The notes beneath the pieces are model-generated. The model saw nothing but the letters and a program-made list of their open reading frames with translations, did not search any database and had not been told where the DNA came from. Below are positions 20,882 through 33,400 of a stretch of DNA of 64,000 bases, piece after piece; the first letter of the stretch is position 1, and every line of letters starts with the position of its first letter. The stretch comes from Cliona cf. orientalis. Taxonomy: Eukaryota; Porifera; Demospongiae; Clionaida; Clionaidae. Location of the stretch: assembly GCA_963930775.1 (NCBI GenBank), contig OZ005690.1, positions 10,938,411 to 11,002,410 on the forward strand, read 5' to 3'. The translations under genes were made by a program, and so were the position numbers.

Positions 20882-23800
20882 ATGGCGAGTCCTAGCTCTA
20901 CCCTACAGGAGCTAATACCGTTCGAAATCACCTCTTTCGACATCCAAGGACTTGAAGACGAAGATACCCGTGGCTCTGGCTCGTACGGTGCCGTATATGC
21001 AGTCACAGTGAAAGGTACATCCAGAATTGCAAAACGTCTGCACAGTATACTGGTGGGTGCTGACGTGAATCAGTCCGAGAAGCAGGGAATCAGAGAGAGA
21101 TTTCTCAATGAATGTCTACTTTTGAGCAAGCTGGATCACCAAAATGTGGTCAAATTTGTTGGAGTCCACTTCAGCCCCGAAGATCACTCAGACGTCACCC
21201 TGATCATGGAGCGATTGCACATGGACCTGGATAAATTTCTGGACCCTGATCAACACCCTGATATTGATACCTACACCAAGCTGTCCATCCTTCTTGATAT
21301 AAGCTCAGGCTTACTCTATCTTCACACTCAGCTAGCAAAACCGATAATTCACCGTGACCTCACTGCAGGGAACGTGCTATTGACTGAGGATTTCAAACGA
21401 GCTAAAATTGCCGACCTCGGAGTATCAAAGCTCATAGATCACCACCTACATCGAGCGGTGACTCGTACAGCATGTCCTGGTACCCTCGCGTACATGCCTC
21501 CTGAAGCACTCACTGATAAGCCCAAGTACGATACACCGCTGGATGTGTTCTCATTTGGGCAATTGTCCCTCTACGTTGGCCTTCAGCAGTTTCCCCAGGT
21601 GGCATTTGAGCTGCCTCCTGATCAGTTAATAAGAGCTTTACAGCTAGGGGAGATAGCAATACTCAAACGAAAGAAGTGGCTCGATATGCTTCCAGAGGAC
21701 CACTGTCTCCGTGATTTGATTCTCTCTTGTCTAAGGGACGACCCAAGTGAGCGTCCAAGCACAGAGAGACTGAATGTGAAGATGAAGGTACTCTGTGGAT
21801 TGGAGCTGGAAGAATTTGAAATTAAGGATGTCCTGGGAATCATAGATGGTGAATTGTACGGCTCGTACACAGCCGTCTACAAAGTCATTGCTAGAGGAGC
21901 ACCTCGAATTGCAAAACGATTGAATAGCATTCTCAATTCTGAGCTTCACAGCGATATCTCCCCTTCTGAAAGGCAGCGTATCCGAGAGAGATTTCATAGC
22001 GAATGTCTGACTTTGAGCAAGCTAGACCATCCCAATATCCTAAAGTTCATTGGAGTTCATTTCAACCCTGAAGATCGATCTGACATGTCCATCATCTTTG
22101 AGCACCCACACATGAGCTTGGAGGAATTTCTGAATTCACAAGAATTCCCCGATATTCATCTGAATACCAAGCTCTCCATACTGTATGATGTAAGCTGTGG
22201 ATTACTCTATCTTCATGCCCAGCTAGATACGCCATTCATTCACGGTGAACTGACTGCAGCAAATGTATTGATCACTGAAGACATGAGGCAAGCAAAAATC
22301 GCTGATCTAGGCATATTGAAACTCCAAGACAGCTATGTAAACAAGCAACCCAAAAACATTAGGGTTGTATCTTATCTTCCTCCAGAAACTATTCTCGATA
22401 ATGCAAAACTTTCCACCCCTATTGATATATTTTCATTTGGTCATTTAGCGCTGTATGTATCACTCCAAAAATTTCCTGAGATCTCAGAGAAAGAGGTATT
22501 GACACTGACACGAAAGAAACGTGAAATCGAAATATTGAGAAGGAAGAAATGGATCGATGAACTAGAGCAAGAGCACTGCCTTCGAGACCTGATACTGCGA
22601 TGCCTAAAAGACGAACCGGAGAAGAGACCAACTGCAAGAGAACTGAACAATATCATGAGTGCTCTGAACAATGCTATTAACCCTGAAAGGAAGACAAAGG
22701 TACACTAAACTTTTGTTCTGACTACATAATATTATCATATAATGTAGCTAGTTGGCAAAATTGGTTGCCAAATTTGGAATTATCAATAGTGTTTGGCATT
22801 TAATTTACCAAAGCCAAACAAGAGTATTTTTGCAGAATAATATTATGATACTTACTGGTTTAATGGTAGGTATGGCTGACCATCCATTATGCGAGATCAT
22901 TCAGGCTTAAATGGGACCAATGTTAATCTGTTGAGGGGATTAAAGTTTAAGTGGGGTTCAACTGTGTATAAAAACTAACTACTATGCTTGTACATGTGCT
23001 GATGCTAGTAGTGTTGGTTACCTGCAGTAATTGCAATGTGGTTAACCAACTTGTTATCCAGACACTTATCAGAACATACCCACTTCCTGCATGTGATGAC
23101 ATTTCCATTTATGTACACTGTATATACTTATGATGTATTGCATTATTTGTATTTCTTCCAATATAGCGTGGCATTGCACTTCAGAACCAGTTCGCTGATC
23201 TCTGTCACATCTGTAGAAGTGGACGGCTAGATCTACTCAAAGATTTCTTATACTACAACAAGGAGATCTTAAACTATTCTACATTAAAAGGTTCGACAAT
23301 ATTACACGAAGCTGTTGAAGGTAACCAACCAGATGTGATACAGCTGTTACTCTTGCACGGTTTCAATCCTGATGTGCAAGCAAAAGGAGGCATAACCCCA
23401 CTGCATTTGGCCGTTACTAATGGCCAAGTTGACTGTGTCCGTGCACTGATTGAGAATGGTGCAGACATCTCAGTGCAAGATAATCAAAGACAAGATGCCA
23501 TAACAAAGGCAGAGCAACGTATACGTAGCAAGAAGCGTGATTCAGAAGCTGTCATGAAGTACCTTCGTAGTAAACGTAAGATAGAATTTCATAAAATCAA
23601 AAAAATGATATGAAATAATATAATAATGTAATTATCCTTTCTCTAGAAATTATAGGGCTGGCTGAGGTAGGAAAACTGAATGAATTAGAAAAACGACTAC
23701 ATCAGCATCCAAAACCAGAAATATGTGACATGGAAGAAGCAATGATAGTGGCAATTACAAATAATAATGATGAGTTGATCCCCCTCTTGGTTGTGGGTGG

Positions 23801-26800
23801 AGTCAGACGCCTAGACTGTGCTCTTGAGCTTGCAATACAGCTAGATAGAATCAATGCAATAGCAATCCTATTACTCTGCAAAGCGGTCGTAACTGGCGAC
23901 ACAGCTGCCATCCGCTCACTCCTCTGTGAGCCTCTAGGATCCACTAATATCCCCTGGTATGTGCCACAGGTACAAAGGATACTTTCTCATGGTAGCATAC
24001 AAATGAGGTATCCAATAGCCATTTCCATCCTTGAGAAGAAGTATGAAGCAACAAGGGAATTACTGTTGAATATCAATTTTGATATGGGACGCAAGCAGGT
24101 CGATTGGAGTAGCCTAAAACTGACGATTCTCCATTCTTCCTGGATTTACTCCATTGCTCCGTGGGTAGTGAGTCTGAAGCTTGTCAACAACCATCTAAGG
24201 AAGCTGCCATCAGAGATATCCAGTGCCACTCAGCTCAGGAGACTCGACCTTTCCCGGAATCTTCTTGAGACTGTGACTCCAAATTTATTTTCCCTCCCAA
24301 ATCTCGAATACCTCTCAGTAGGCCACAACAGATTGAAAGAAATCCCCGAGACTAGCAATTGGTCTGCGTCCCTCCTCTCTCTTGATCTCTCTGAGAATTT
24401 GCTCAGTAGTTTGCCTCAGGGCATACAACACTCATCAATTGAGATCCTTAATTTGAGCAAAAATCAATTCACAGTGGTGCCCAAGTGCTTGTGTCGTATT
24501 CGCACTCTGACCTCATTGGATCTCAGCTACCTGCCGATATCTTCCCTCCCAAAGGAAATGGAGCACTTGGATAATCTTGTCAATCTCAATGTCTCAAACA
24601 CCAAGATCACCAACCTCCCAAATGGAGGAGTGCTTCAAGGGGGGATCAGTGGAATATTCAGGGCCCAGGCCCGCTTCAACAAGCCGTGCAACCACGTCAA
24701 ATTGATGCTTCTCTGCCACTCAGATATCGTTAAAACCGTCATGCTCTCACGACTCAAACCCCACTTCAATTCCTCCCAGCTGGCACAAAACTCTCCCCTT
24801 CCTGAGATCGATGTGTTCCAGTGGTCCTTCAAACCTCTCTTCACTCGAAAGGTCTTTGTCTCCCCAAAGCTGTACTTTCACACATGGCTCATCGGTAGTA
24901 ACTTCTCCTGCCGATCCATCTTTCCCTGCTTCTTCACACCGAGCGCCCTTTATGTCATCGTATGGGACAGGACCACCACAGCCGACCTGAGGGAGCAGAT
25001 CAAGCCGTACATCGATCTCCTCATTCGCTACATTCCTTCGGCTAACATCTTGATCATAGCCGTCTTGCCGGAGCAGTATGAAGGGTGGACTAGTGAGAGG
25101 CAAGCTGAAGGGCTGGCTGGAAGGCTGAACAACTTCTTCTCCAAGCCTAGCTACCAGTCTCTCTATTACCATGGAGTGCTGATGATGGTGGCGAATCCTA
25201 ACATCAAGGCAGGGCAAAGTGATCTAAAGCAGCGACTGTACGATGCGGCTCAGCAAATGATCGTCAATGGCCAACAGATTGTTGGTCGCCTAATTCCAGA
25301 GACCTACTTCTCTCTGATCCCCGTGGTGGAGAAGGAGCAGCAAACGTTCAGGTCAAAGTCCAAGCCTGGTGTGCTGGAGGAGAGTACTATATGGATGCTC
25401 TTTGACAAGGCCCTTGCTTCTGACCCTTCCAACAAGACTGAGCTTCCTGATATGGTCGAGTTCCTCAAGGAGGCGGGGCTTCTCTTGCACTATGAGGACC
25501 CCAACGATCGGCTGGACCGCTGCTACTTCACGCGACCAATTTGGCTCTACTACACATTGCTACGAGTTGTACGTCATGCCCTGGAGCACCGTAGTCGTCT
25601 CTTCCTCACTCATGGTGAGCTCTGCTCGGTTGCAAACATCAGATGGAGCAGAGATATCGCTCAAGCTCTCATTCGATTGATGATTCGCTACGCCATTGTC
25701 CTACCAATTCGCCATGATCAGTACCTCATTACTTGCCTTCTTCCCCACTCTCAGCCTCCAGCTGATGTCCTCTACTGTGGCGTGCTAAGGCGACAGTTTG
25801 CTCCAAAGGTCCATAGTATACCAATCGATCTCTGGAGCAGGTTATTGTGCTCAATAATCTCCAACCTGCCTCGGATCACAGATGTGAGCAAGCTTATGGA
25901 GTCAAAGAGTAAGGGGAAGGAGAATGGATATGACACAGACGATGAAACAGATGAGCATGGCATGGCTACTACAACAGCCAAGAGACAGCTGCCTGAGTAT
26001 TTTGATCGAGCACACAGTGACCCAAATTTGCTCTCCAGGGTCAGTAAAATGGTGCAAGAAGATAATCAAAAATCAAAGGAGCCTCCCAACCTAAAAACAT
26101 CCAAAGAGGCTGAGAGAGAGGAAAGTACGAATTCTCAAGAAAAGATAAACGGAGAAAATGAAGGCAAAGATGATCAAGAGGATAATCAGATTAGAATTGA
26201 GGACATTTCGGTTGATGTACAGCCAGCGAGTTTGCCAGAGGAGAGCAAGAGTGCGTTGGACCGTCACCCTCGAGGTTTCACTCGGCTGCATCTGACTCAG
26301 TCTCTGCACACTGAGGACTCTTCTTGCGACAACACACCAGCGGATAGTCCCAATGGTAATGGCTCCAAGCCTTCTTCTCCTAAGAAGACACCAGGTCAGC
26401 TGCCACTGAATTTACCGTACCAGTCCGAGACAGAGAAGGAGGAGGTAGCTTCAGCTGAAGTTGAAAAGGAATCGGTGAAAGAGGGAGAGAAATCAAATGA
26501 AGAGCCAAAGGAGAGCAAACCTATTGAGACACCACCATCAGGGCAACCTGGTGCAGCTACTGAAAGCAAAGGAATCAAAGAAGATTCACCAATTTCACCA
26601 ACAGCAGGGGATCTGAGGCTGGCATCCAGAATTTTGCGAATGACTTCACCCGTGAAACACTTCACTCGGGATAGATCAGGCAGTCCTGCATCTTCTTACT
26701 CAACCCACACCCCACCCACTGGTAGCACACCAGTCAATGGACAGCTGCAAGCTAGCATTCCTCGGCATTTGTCAGAGGGGTCTAGGCTACACAGAAATGT

Positions 26801-29180
26801 CAGTGCTCCATCCAAGAAGAGAGATCCATCCAGACGTTCACTGTACGCCAAACCAGCTGCCATTGATGAGGGTGTGGAGATATGGGACTCAGGCATGATC
26901 TACAACCACAAAGGTATAAAGTTCAGCATCTTTCCTTGCAGTTCAGAAGTCTCCACGGTGGAGGAGAGAGGAATCGAAATCTGCTGCACTCGGGATAACT
27001 GTGGCTACACCATCATGGCTCGACTGTGTTGGCTGGTGCAGAGAAACCTCGAGGAACGATTTCCCAACCTCTTTTCAACGGAAATACCTCTTCAGAAACA
27101 CAAGCTCACGCAGATAGCTATTTGCCCCACCTGCCTCGAAAGAAACGAAAGAAACCCTTCCTGCTTCTTAATCGAAGCATGCGTTCACGCCCTACAGATC
27201 AAGGGTGAACACAATTGCAGGTACCACCCTGAGGCTATTCCACTACGAGACCTCGTCCCTGACTATCTCCTGCTCGATTTCCCATCTCACCTCCGTCTCA
27301 CAAAGACAATGTTCGAGTACAACGAAGCCAAGCCGCATCACCGCGGCAGACAGACAGTTCTCCACAATGGTCACTTCAACGGAAAGGAGGTAGCCATCAA
27401 GATGTATTACCAAATGGATAGTAGGTCTATTGCTCTCCCTCTTTCTTACGTGAGAAGAGAAACAGACATGCTGAGCTCACTCAATCATCCGAATATCGTC
27501 AAGACCTTTGGTTTTTGTCTCGATCCTCCCTGCGTGCTCATGGAGAAACCTCCTCTGGGAAATCTCTACCAGACACTGAAGGACACTGAGGTGAAGATCA
27601 GCAGAACAGTTCGATTTCATATTGCCAATCAAGTTGCCTCAGCCCTTAGCTATCTCCATCGACGTGATATTATCTACCGTACGCTCAAAGCAAGCTCCAT
27701 TCTGCTCTGGTCTTTGGATTTCTATCGTGGTGCCAGCATTAAGTTAGCCAATTTTGAGCGAGCTGCCTACCAGTCACCGAGTGGACTGATGAGCAAGCCA
27801 ATGTTCTCCTCTTACCCTGCGCCAGAGATGCTTAGGTACTCCTTCAGAGAAGAGTACACAGAGAAGGTGGATATCTACTCCTTTGGCATCCTCCTCTATG
27901 AACTAGTGACAAGATGGCAGCCCTATGGAGGAATAAGCAATGGTACTCACTTTCAGAAACCAAAGCTATCTGGTGTGACCACTAGCTTCAGCACCGTAGT
28001 GAAATTGATGGAGAAGTGTTGTCAAGAAGAGTCATTGTCCCGTCCTTCAGCCGACGGTCTCTTTCTGCAGCTGTCCCAGCCCTCCTTCCAGTGCCACCTT
28101 GCTTCTCAGGTGCTTCGTGATTGTGTCTCTGTACGTGGATGCTGTTTTGTACCCTCAGTTGGACAGATCTGGGTCTATGGAGAGTACAATAAGATTAGCC
28201 TGTGTGGTGATGGACAGATCTCTGAAGGAACACAAGTATTCATTCTCAATGCTGAGAACTTGACCGTGCAGGGAAGCTTGGAGCTGAGAGAGAGAGCTAC
28301 GGCCATGTTCACTGTCGACAACAAGGTATGGATTGGAATGACAGAGTTGTGTGTCCATGCCTATGACACCACAACATTCCGATTCACCGATCGATTCTAT
28401 CTTGATGATTCAGCCACGACCATCGCTGACACTGACTGGTATGTGTTTGTTGGTCAGGCCAACGGACAACTCAAGTGCTACTCCAAGCTACAATTGCAGA
28501 GGGGAGACTGCCAACCGGTGGTCATACAGATAGGAGATGAAGCCATTATTGCTATGGTTACGGTTGGTGACATCACCTGGATTGGTTGTGGCAATGAGCT
28601 AGTGATACTGAGCGCTGAAGATGAAGTTACAATAGAGCAAAGAGCAGACGTGTGTGAGTCCTCTGACCAGGTGGTTGCCATGACTATCTCTCACAACACA
28701 AACACAATATGGTGTATTACCCGTTGCTCTCATAGAATCACCAGTTGGAATATCCACACAACAGAGCTAAAGCAGAGTGTTGACATATCTGAGCACCTCA
28801 AGTGGATTTCCTGTGAGCTAAACTATGACCCCACGTTCTTGAGGATGGTATCAATTGAGTGTGTTAGTGACACTCTGTGGGTGGAGCTTTCATGTGGAGT
28901 GATCATGATTTTATCAGTCACAGAGCACCTAGAAAAGATTACCCACTTCAAAGCACACAAGCAAGCTACTGGCTGTCTGTTGAAGATACCTCATATTAAT
29001 GATCTCCACCAACATCATGGATTCCCCACGATTCTGAGTGGCGGATTTGGAGAAGTGTCCTCTCTCTCAAGCATGGCATCGGAACAGAATGGAGTTGTCA
29101 TGCTGTGGCAGGCCTGTACAGCAAATGAATTTAGCACCATTTCAAAAAGGCATGCCGATTACGTACATCTATTACACTGA
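20882..29180 (+). CDS. Copy B: LRRK-like Roco fusion with N-terminal tandem kinase
   Basis: Exons 20882-22699, 23167-23575 and 23647-29180 give 2,586 aa in one frame. It is the closest relative of copy A: intron 1 is also nearly identical, and exon 2 is 409 nt in both. Kinase 1 has GSGSYG, IAK, HRD and DLG. Kinase 2 has HGE. The Roc-like domain has HSDIVKT. The linker is about 335 residues with DRSGSPASS-type serines. The LRRK-position kinase keeps VAIK but reads IIYRTLKASSILLW, and NFE replaces DFG/DYG. The WD40-like C terminus starts near VRGCCFVPSVGQIW. No frameshift was seen. Predicted cytosolic; function inferred from architecture only. Confidence 0.85.
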
Positions 29181-29390
29181 CACTAGTACTGCAATTAAGG
29201 ATGTCTATTATATTAATTATCACTATAATATTAATGGTACAGTAGTGTTTCTTGGACGATAATAATTAATATAATTATAGTGAGTGTATAATTTTGCCAC
29301 TATTACAATACCATAAATGTAATAACATAATATTTATATTATTTTCTCGTGAAACATGTCTTTATCATTACAATAATAACTATTATTCCA
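29181..29390. other. Intergenic 3' flank of copy B
   Basis: AT-rich; short ORFs only. No clear features. Confidence 0.4.
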
Positions 29391-29880
29391 AGATACGTCA
29401 TCCAAACACTACCTACCATAATGCACACTATCAAATCAATACCATTGGAGCTAAACCCTCATGGATCAGTGCTGTGAGATTTATTGCACTAAAAAATGAA
29501 AATTAAATACTTATTTTCATGTCGACCATCTGGGTGTATCTAGTTGTCATTAATTTTGTCTGAGAAACAAAAAAATCAAGTTGGTATGGCCTTAATAATA
29601 CTACTAGACAGTCTGACTCTACACTCGTCTTTTACCTATAATATATACTTCTATAATTATAATTGCAAAGCTTCACCTTAATTACTGTGAAAACGCAGGA
29701 TCTCAGCTTGATGTCTCAGTTGAGGTAGCTATACGTAATAGGCTACCTGAATGAATAACATTAGTTTTGACTGTCTCCCTGGACTTGTACTGGCTTGATT
29801 AACTGGTATAGGGAATGGAGAATGGGAACCAGACCCTGGGGATGTGAAAGTGTTGATTCAGAAAAGATTGCTTTATGTTC
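29391..29880 (+). pseudogene. Decayed Ig/Sushi receptor pieces (promoter and Sushi exon)
   Basis: 29395-29445 resembles the receptor promoter at 61327-61380 (ATCCAAACACT, CACACTATCAAAT). 29600-29870 matches the intron and first Sushi exon of the 61430 gene (62385-62635), including ATTACTGTGAAAA, GGCTACCTGAA, TTGGACTTGTACTGGCT and GGAATGGAGAATGGGAACCA. The frame is broken by indels. TTGATTCAGAAAAGATTG continues the match to the following intron (62715). Confidence 0.8.
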
Positions 29881-29888
29881 TCTCTATA

Positions 29889-29978
29889 GGCGTGAGCACC
29901 GTAGTCATGACGACCGTGGTGAGCGAAGTGGCCGCAGCAGTCACCGTAGCTCCAAGCATCACAGAGACAGAAGCAGGG
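29889..29978 (+). pseudogene. CPSF6 terminal (RS) exon, copy 4, truncated
   Basis: Begins at the codons for RREHRSHDDRG after CTCTATAG, so the first five or six RS codons are gone. Its end is altered (AGGGGAGAAGGAGATG), so the normal TGA is out of frame. It directly follows the decayed Sushi exon, marking a block boundary. Confidence 0.75.
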
Positions 29979-30134
29979 GAGAAGGAGATGAAAAAAAAAC
30001 GCTAACTTTCAAATTACAATGACATTGTGTATAATGCCTTGCATTGAAAAGATCAGGGAGCCTGGGGACGAGGCTATACCTTTAGTACCATTATTACCCT
30101 CACCTTTGCACCTGCTTCCACTATTAAGGAAGTG

Positions 30135-30212
30135 AACCAGTTATGAAACATGTACCAGTTATGAAACAAAGAGCTACACTGTTTCATAACTGGAACTGTT
30201 TCATAACTGGTT
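30135..30212. repeat. Inverted repeat with doubled arms
   Basis: CCAGTTATGAAACA occurs at 30137-30150 and 30155-30168. Its complement TGTTTCATAACTGG occurs at 30180-30193 and 30197-30210. The whole folds into one long hairpin with an 11-base loop, or two alternatives. It lies in the 3'-UTR-like segment upstream of copy C. Confidence 0.85.
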
Positions 30213-30355
30213 TGGTCTATGATTCACCTTACTGCATTCATGATAATATTGTTCAAAGTAATAAAAGCTATTAAATTAAATGCGCTCTTGTACTGTGTTC
30301 AGTGATATTCATGTCAACCATAATAATTTTATTCACATTCAAGTTGCACGTTTTT

Positions 30356-30367
30356 TGTGCGTGCGCA
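30356..30367. promoter_or_regulatory. Degenerate NRF-1-type site upstream of copy C
   Basis: TGTGCGTGCGCA lies 63 bp before the copy C ATG, two changes from the perfect palindrome. The weakest site precedes the one LRRK-like copy with a broken start. Confidence 0.45.
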
Positions 30368-30429
30368 GTGTTGCTTTGTGTACTTGAATAATAGGAGGGG
30401 CTGGCGCGCGAGACTGCAGAGACAAAGAA

Positions 30430-33400
30430 ATGGCGAGGCCTAGCTCTACCCTACAGGAGCTTATACCGTTCGAAATAAACTCTTCCGACATCCAAGGACT
30501 CGAAGACGAAGACACCCGTGGTTGGCTCGTACGGTGCCGTGTATGCAGTCACAGTGAGAGGTACGTCTAGGATAGCAAAACGTCTGCACAGTATACTGGT
30601 GGGTGCTGAGGTGAATCAGTCCGACAAGCAGGGAATCAGAGAGAGATTTCTCAATGAATGTCTACTCTTGAGCAAGTTAGATCACCAAAATGTGGTCAAA
30701 TTTGTTGGAGTTCACTTCAGCCCCGAAGATCGCTCAGATGTCACCCTGATCATGGAGCGATTGGACATGGACCTGGATAAATTCTTGGACCCTGATCAAC
30801 GCCCCAATATTGATACCTACACCAAGCTCTCCATCCTTCTTGACGTAAGCTCAGGGTTACTCCATCTTCACACTCAGCTAGCAAAACCGATAATTCATCG
30901 TGATCTCACTGCGGGGAATGTACTACTGACTGAGGATTTCAAACGAGCAAAAATTGCCGACCTCGGAGTATCGAAGCTCATAGATCACCACCTACATCGA
31001 GCGGCAACTCGTACAGCGTGTCCTGGTACCCTCGCATACATGCCACCCGAAGCACTCACTGACAAGCCCAAGTACGATACACCGCTGGATGTGTTCTCGT
31101 TCGGGCAATTGTCCCTCTACGTTGCCCTTCAGCAGTTTCCCCGTGTGTATGAGCTGCCTCCGGATCAATTAATAATAGCTTGTCAGTTAGGGGAGGTAGC
31201 AATACACAAACGAAAGAAGTGGCTCGATATGCTTCCAGAGGATCACTGTCTTCGTGATTTGATTCTGTCTTGTCTAAGAGACGACCCAAGTGAGCGTCCT
31301 AGCACAGAGAGACTAAACGTGAAGATGAAGGTGCTCTGTGGATTGGAGCTGGAAGGATTCGAAATTAAGGATGTCATGGGAATCATAGATGGTGAATTGT
31401 ACGGCTCGTACACAGCCGTCTACAAAGTCATTGCTAGAGGAGCTCCTCGAATTGCAAAACGATTGAATAGCATTTTCGATTCTGAACTTCTCAGCGATAT
31501 CTCCCCTTCTGAAAGACAGCATATCCGAGAGAGATTTCATAGTGAATGTCTGACTTTGAGCAAGCTAGACCATCCCAATGTCCTAAAGTTTGTTGGAGTT
31601 CATTTCAACCCTGAAGATCGATCTGACATGTCCATCATCTTTGAGCACCTACACATAAGCTTGGAGGAACTTCTGAATTCACAAGAATTCCCCGATATTC
31701 ATCTCAACACCAAGCTCTCCATACTATTTGACATAAGCTGTGGATTACTCTATCTCCATACCCAGCTGGAATCACCATTAACTCACGGTGAGCTAACTGC
31801 AGAAAATGTATTGATCACAGAAGACATGAGGCAAGCAAAAATCGCTGATCTAGGCGTACTGAAACTCCGGGACAGCTATATAAACAAGGAGCCTGAAAAC
31901 ATTAGGGCTCTACCTTATCTTCCTCAAGAAGCTTTTTCTGATAATCAAGAACGTGCCACCCCTATCGATGTATTTTCATTTGGTCATTTAGCACTGTATG
32001 TAGCACTTCAACAATTTCCTGAGATCTCAGAGGAAGAGGTGTTGACAGTGACACGAAAGAAACGTGAAATCGAAATATTGAGAAGGAAGAAATGGATCAA
32101 TAAACTAGAGCAAGTTCACTGCCTTCGAGACCTGATACTGCAATGCCTAAAAGATGAGCCAGAGAAAAGACCAACTGCAAGAGAACTGAACAATATCATG
32201 AGTGCTCTGAACAATGCTATTAACCCTGAAAGGAAGACGAAGGTACAATCATGATGGGATTTGCCATATATATATTATAATAATATAATGCTCAGCATAA
32301 TAAAGCCTCTAGCATTAGAACTAGACAGACAACATAATACTATAGATTCTTGGGCAGGAAACATGGAAATAGTAAGCACAATGGTGCCTTCACAGTAATA
32401 ATAATAATTATTATGCTATTTGTAGTTTAACAATTCGTTATCCAAATATTATTATGTGCAATCAAAACTGATGAGCCCACATCTTTTACATGGTGATTAT
32501 GAGTTTATTAATATGACCATATTATTTGTCCATGGATGCTTATACATGAAGCATGGTGCTACTGTAGTATGTTATTAGCTTATCTGCTATCCATCTAAAT
32601 TCCCTTACACACATGTAGCGTGACATTGCACTTCAGAGCCAGTTTGCTGATCTCTGCCGAGTATGCAGAAATGGAGAACTGGATCTACTCAAAGAGTTCC
32701 TGTATTACAAAAAGGAGATCTTAACCTACCAGCCTCCACCCAGTTATACCTCAGTATTGCATGAAGCTGTTGAAGCTGATCAACCAGATGTGATACAGCT
32801 GCTAATCTTACATGGTTTCAATCCTGATGTACGAGCAAAAGGAGGCTTGACCCCACTGCATTTAGCCGTCACCAAAGCAAAAGTAAGCTGTGTCCGTGCA
32901 CTGGTTGAAAATGGTGCAGATATGAGCATGAGAGATAAGCAGGGACAAGATGCTATTGCCAAAGCAGAGCTACGTAGCAAAAAGAGAGAGAGTATTTTAA
33001 AACTTCTTCGTAGCAAAGGTATGACATTGCACAGTATTAGATTATTCAATTTTGATACCCAAAAGTAATTAAATTATAATTTCTCTCTCCAGAATTGGTG
33101 ATGTTTGCGGAGAAGGGAGCTGTGAAAGAGCTCGAAAAGAGATTGAAGCAGCAGACTCCTAAGCCTGAAATGAGGGATATTGAAGAGGCTATGCTAAGAG
33201 CCATTTGTAGCGGCAATGATGGATGTGTTCCCCTCTTGATCTTGGCAGGTGCTCGACGCCTCGACTGTGCCCTCTACCTCGCCATCCAGCTGGAGAGAAT
33301 CAAGGCTATAGCTATCCTCTTACTCTGTAAAGCTATCATCAATGGCGATGCAGCTACCATTCGCTCACTCCTCTCAGAGCCCCCGGAGACAGCCCATGTC

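Noticed and set aside
30135-30212. CRISPR-like repeats
   Set aside because: Only two direct copies without spacers of equal size, in a eukaryotic intron-bearing context.
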